From positions 1 to 40,876 of the forward strand of contig JAEUIU010000024.1 in assembly GCA_016795065.1 (NCBI GenBank): a DNA stretch of 40,876 nt, written 5' to 3'. Below the pieces are notes generated by a model that searched no databases, was not told where the DNA came from, and was given only the letters and a program-made list of their open reading frames with translations. Both the position numbers and the translations under genes were made by a program. Shown here one piece after another: positions 39,683 to 40,876 of this stretch (position 1 is the stretch's first letter; each line of letters starts with the position of its first letter). The stretch comes from Phycisphaerae bacterium (lineage in GTDB: Bacteria > Planctomycetota > Phycisphaerae > Phycisphaerales > SM1A02).

Positions 39683-40498
39683 ATGTATCAATGGCTGGAA
39701 CAGGAACTCGAGTTGGTGAAGACGCCGAAGTTCTTCCTTGTCCACGACCGGCTTGGTAAAGCTCCGAACGCCCCGACGCAGCCGTTGCCGGAATCCTACC
39801 GACGGTTCCTCGACATGTTCGGAAAGGCGCGGTTCTTCCGTGACAGCAGCGGCTGTTACGTCATGGGCATCTTCGATCGCCCCGAACTGGAGATCATCAA
39901 GGCTGAAACGTACTGGTGTGTCGGCTGGTATCAGAGCCAGAGCGTCCTGCTGAAGGAACTGCCGCCTGGCGAGCATGACGAGTGGCCAGTGTTCGAACAA
40001 GCGGTGTCGCGGCGACCTCGTCACATGGCCCAGAGTTTCGACGGCTGGCTCGCCATCCGATGGAAAAGTGCGAAGGCGAGGTTCGGCCCGCGCACGTGGA
40101 AGCGCATCGTGACGGGGCCAGTCCCCTTCTCGCAGGATGAGCTAGCCATCGTGCAGGCCCGCAAGCTCTTCCGTTGGCGGTTGGTCGACATCGCCGATGA
40201 TTGCACGCTCCTGGTCGAAGTGACCAACGCGTCGGAGAGGCGACTCCCGTACATCGGTCTCGGCGTGCATGGCAATCGGCGTGGCGTCTGGCTTCGACTT
40301 GCGTTCCCGGTCGGCCACATCGCGCCAGGACACACTGCGGTTGTTGAACACAAGGGCCTGACCAGCTTCGGACTCCTACCAAGCGAGGTCGAGCTGTTTC
40401 AAGAGCCCGACCCCGGGCCGGAGGACCGCCCGTTCTACTGGGAGTTCCGGCCGCTGCCAGATCGGACGCCGGAAACTCCACCGGCGGGTGGGTCGTGA
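39683..40498 (+). CDS. SUKH superfamily (SMI1/KNR4-like) protein
   Basis: This 271-residue soluble protein has SMI1/KNR4 features in its N-terminal part: LPESYRRFLDMFGKARF, YVMGIFDRPELEI and SFDGWLAIRWKSAKARFGP. After a linker (GPVPFSQDELAIVQARKLFRWRLVDI) comes a beta-sandwich-like C-terminal domain with LVEVTNASERRLPYIGLGVHG and HIAPGHTAVVEH, ending PEDRPFYWEF. SUKH proteins are often immunity proteins against secreted or contact-dependent nuclease toxins, but many are general. No toxin gene is adjacent. An AAGGAA SD-like stretch precedes the ATG. It lies beside repeats and a transposase start, which fits an accessory region. Confidence 0.75.
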   Translation: MYQWLEQELELVKTPKFFLVHDRLGKAPNAPTQPLPESYRRFLDMFGKARFFRDSSGCYVMGIFDRPELEIIKAETYWCVGWYQSQSVLLKELPPGEHDEWPVFEQAVSRRPRHMAQSFDGWLAIRWKSAKARFGPRTWKRIVTGPVPFSQDELAIVQARKLFRWRLVDIADDCTLLVEVTNASERRLPYIGLGVHGNRRGVWLRLAFPVGHIAPGHTAVVEHKGLTSFGLLPSEVELFQEPDPGPEDRPFYWEFRPLPDRTPETPPAGGS

Positions 40499-40530
40499 CG
40501 AGGTGACGGCCGAGATCGTGCCACCCGTAA

Positions 40531-40574
40531 TTGGACAGCCACATTTTGAACAGCGCGTGGACGACTTCGTGATC
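40531..40574 (+). repeat. 44-bp direct repeat, copy 1
   Basis: It starts TTGGACAGCCACATTTTGAA and ends CTTCGTGATC. It matches 40646-40689 at 40 of 44 positions, in the same orientation, with a 115-bp period. It lies in the 309-bp gene-free gap (40499-40807) between the SUKH gene and the transposase start, in which no other gene is seen. Confidence 0.9.
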
Positions 40575-40645
40575 ACTCTGACCTTGCCCAGGAATGGTGG
40601 ACACGCTGCACTCTGGGCTGCAATTTGGGAGCTGCCTCTCCGATT

Positions 40646-40689
40646 TTGGACAGCCACATTCTGAACAGCACGTGGACGGTTTCGTGATC
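40646..40689 (+). repeat. 44-bp direct repeat, copy 2
   Basis: It starts TTGGACAGCCACATTCTGAA and ends TTTCGTGATC. It is the second copy of the repeat at 40531-40574, about 120 bp ahead of the transposase start. Confidence 0.9.
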
Positions 40690-40807
40690 GCGGCGGTCGC
40701 AATGCGACTGGCGGAATCGGCCAGTTTCGCGGGAACGCCGCCGCGGCGCGGTAGGCTCGCGAAGGCGCCTTGGGCTGGGGCGTCGCGACGTTTCGGAGGG
40801 AGAGAGA

Positions 40808-40876
40808 GTGGGCTACGCACGGCGTCTCACCGTCCCGCAGGACGAGGGCGGCATCTTCCATTGCTTCTCGCGCTGC
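40808..40876 (+). CDS. Start of a probable REP-associated (Y1, IS200-like) transposase (partial)
   Basis: A GTG at 40808 preceded by GGAGGGAG (about 40796-40803) opens a frame that runs off the right edge after 23 codons: GYARRLTVPQDEGGIFHCFSRC. The segment R-R-L-x(7)-G-x-x-F/Y-H-x-x-x-R resembles the N-terminus of Y1-type transposases (TnpA-REP, PF01797), where the first catalytic His region follows a short basic start. Such single-strand DNA transposases are commonly found next to the repeats they mobilise, and here two 44-bp direct repeats lie just upstream. Only the N-terminus is visible, so the call is tentative. Confidence 0.6.
   Translation, partial: MGYARRLTVPQDEGGIFHCFSRC

Overview
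The window comes from a GC-rich chromosome, most likely of a planctomycete of the class Phycisphaerae. The clues are a secreted protein ending in a PAPG variant of the PEP-CTERM sorting tail, two proteins with C-terminal dockerin-like tails (DxDGDG.. repeats), a prepilin-type protein with an H-X9-DG-like C-terminal motif, many Ser/Thr/Pro/Ala-rich secreted proteins, and few strong Shine-Dalgarno (SD) sites. This assignment is inferred from gene content; no rRNA is present.

Left part (1-16.7 kb): the start of a secreted low-complexity protein, an Mrp-type Fe-S/ATPase protein, a PEP-CTERM-like secreted protein, a threonine-to-glycine pair (SDR-type threonine dehydrogenase and 2-amino-3-ketobutyrate CoA ligase), a TIM-barrel isomerase-like protein, a penicillin-acylase-type hydrolase, a dockerin-tailed lipoprotein, a SHOCT-type lipoprotein, an exported beta-carbonic anhydrase, a flotillin/NfeD pair and tRNA-Thr(CGT).

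Centre (17-28.3 kb): a large secreted HEAT-repeat protein lies divergent from a cobalamin (B12) riboswitch. The riboswitch leads into a secreted dockerin-tailed beta-sandwich protein, a prepilin-like protein translationally coupled to it through a GTGA overlap, and a BFD-type [2Fe-2S] protein. These are followed by mutL, a PPP-type phosphatase, glutamine-dependent nadE, two coupled crcB fluoride channel genes and an HTH-receiver protein.

Right part (28.5-40.9 kb): a long minus-strand series. In transcription order it is btuF-btuC-btuD (4-bp overlaps), a single-pass membrane protein, accB, accC, ilvA, an OB-fold-containing sensor kinase and a zinc-ribbon membrane protein coupled to it. A plus-strand SUKH (SMI1/KNR4-type) gene and the first codons of a probable REP-type (Y1) transposase close the window.

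The most interesting system is the B12-riboswitch operon at 19.7-22.1 kb. It places a secreted anchored-type protein and a pseudopilin under B12 control about 16 kb from a BtuFCD-type importer, which suggests a surface B12-capture apparatus. The window is also rich in small repeats: 11-12-bp tandem arrays at gene ends, a dispersed 71-bp repeat, two 139-bp inverted-repeat elements flanking accC, and 44-bp direct repeats beside the transposase start.
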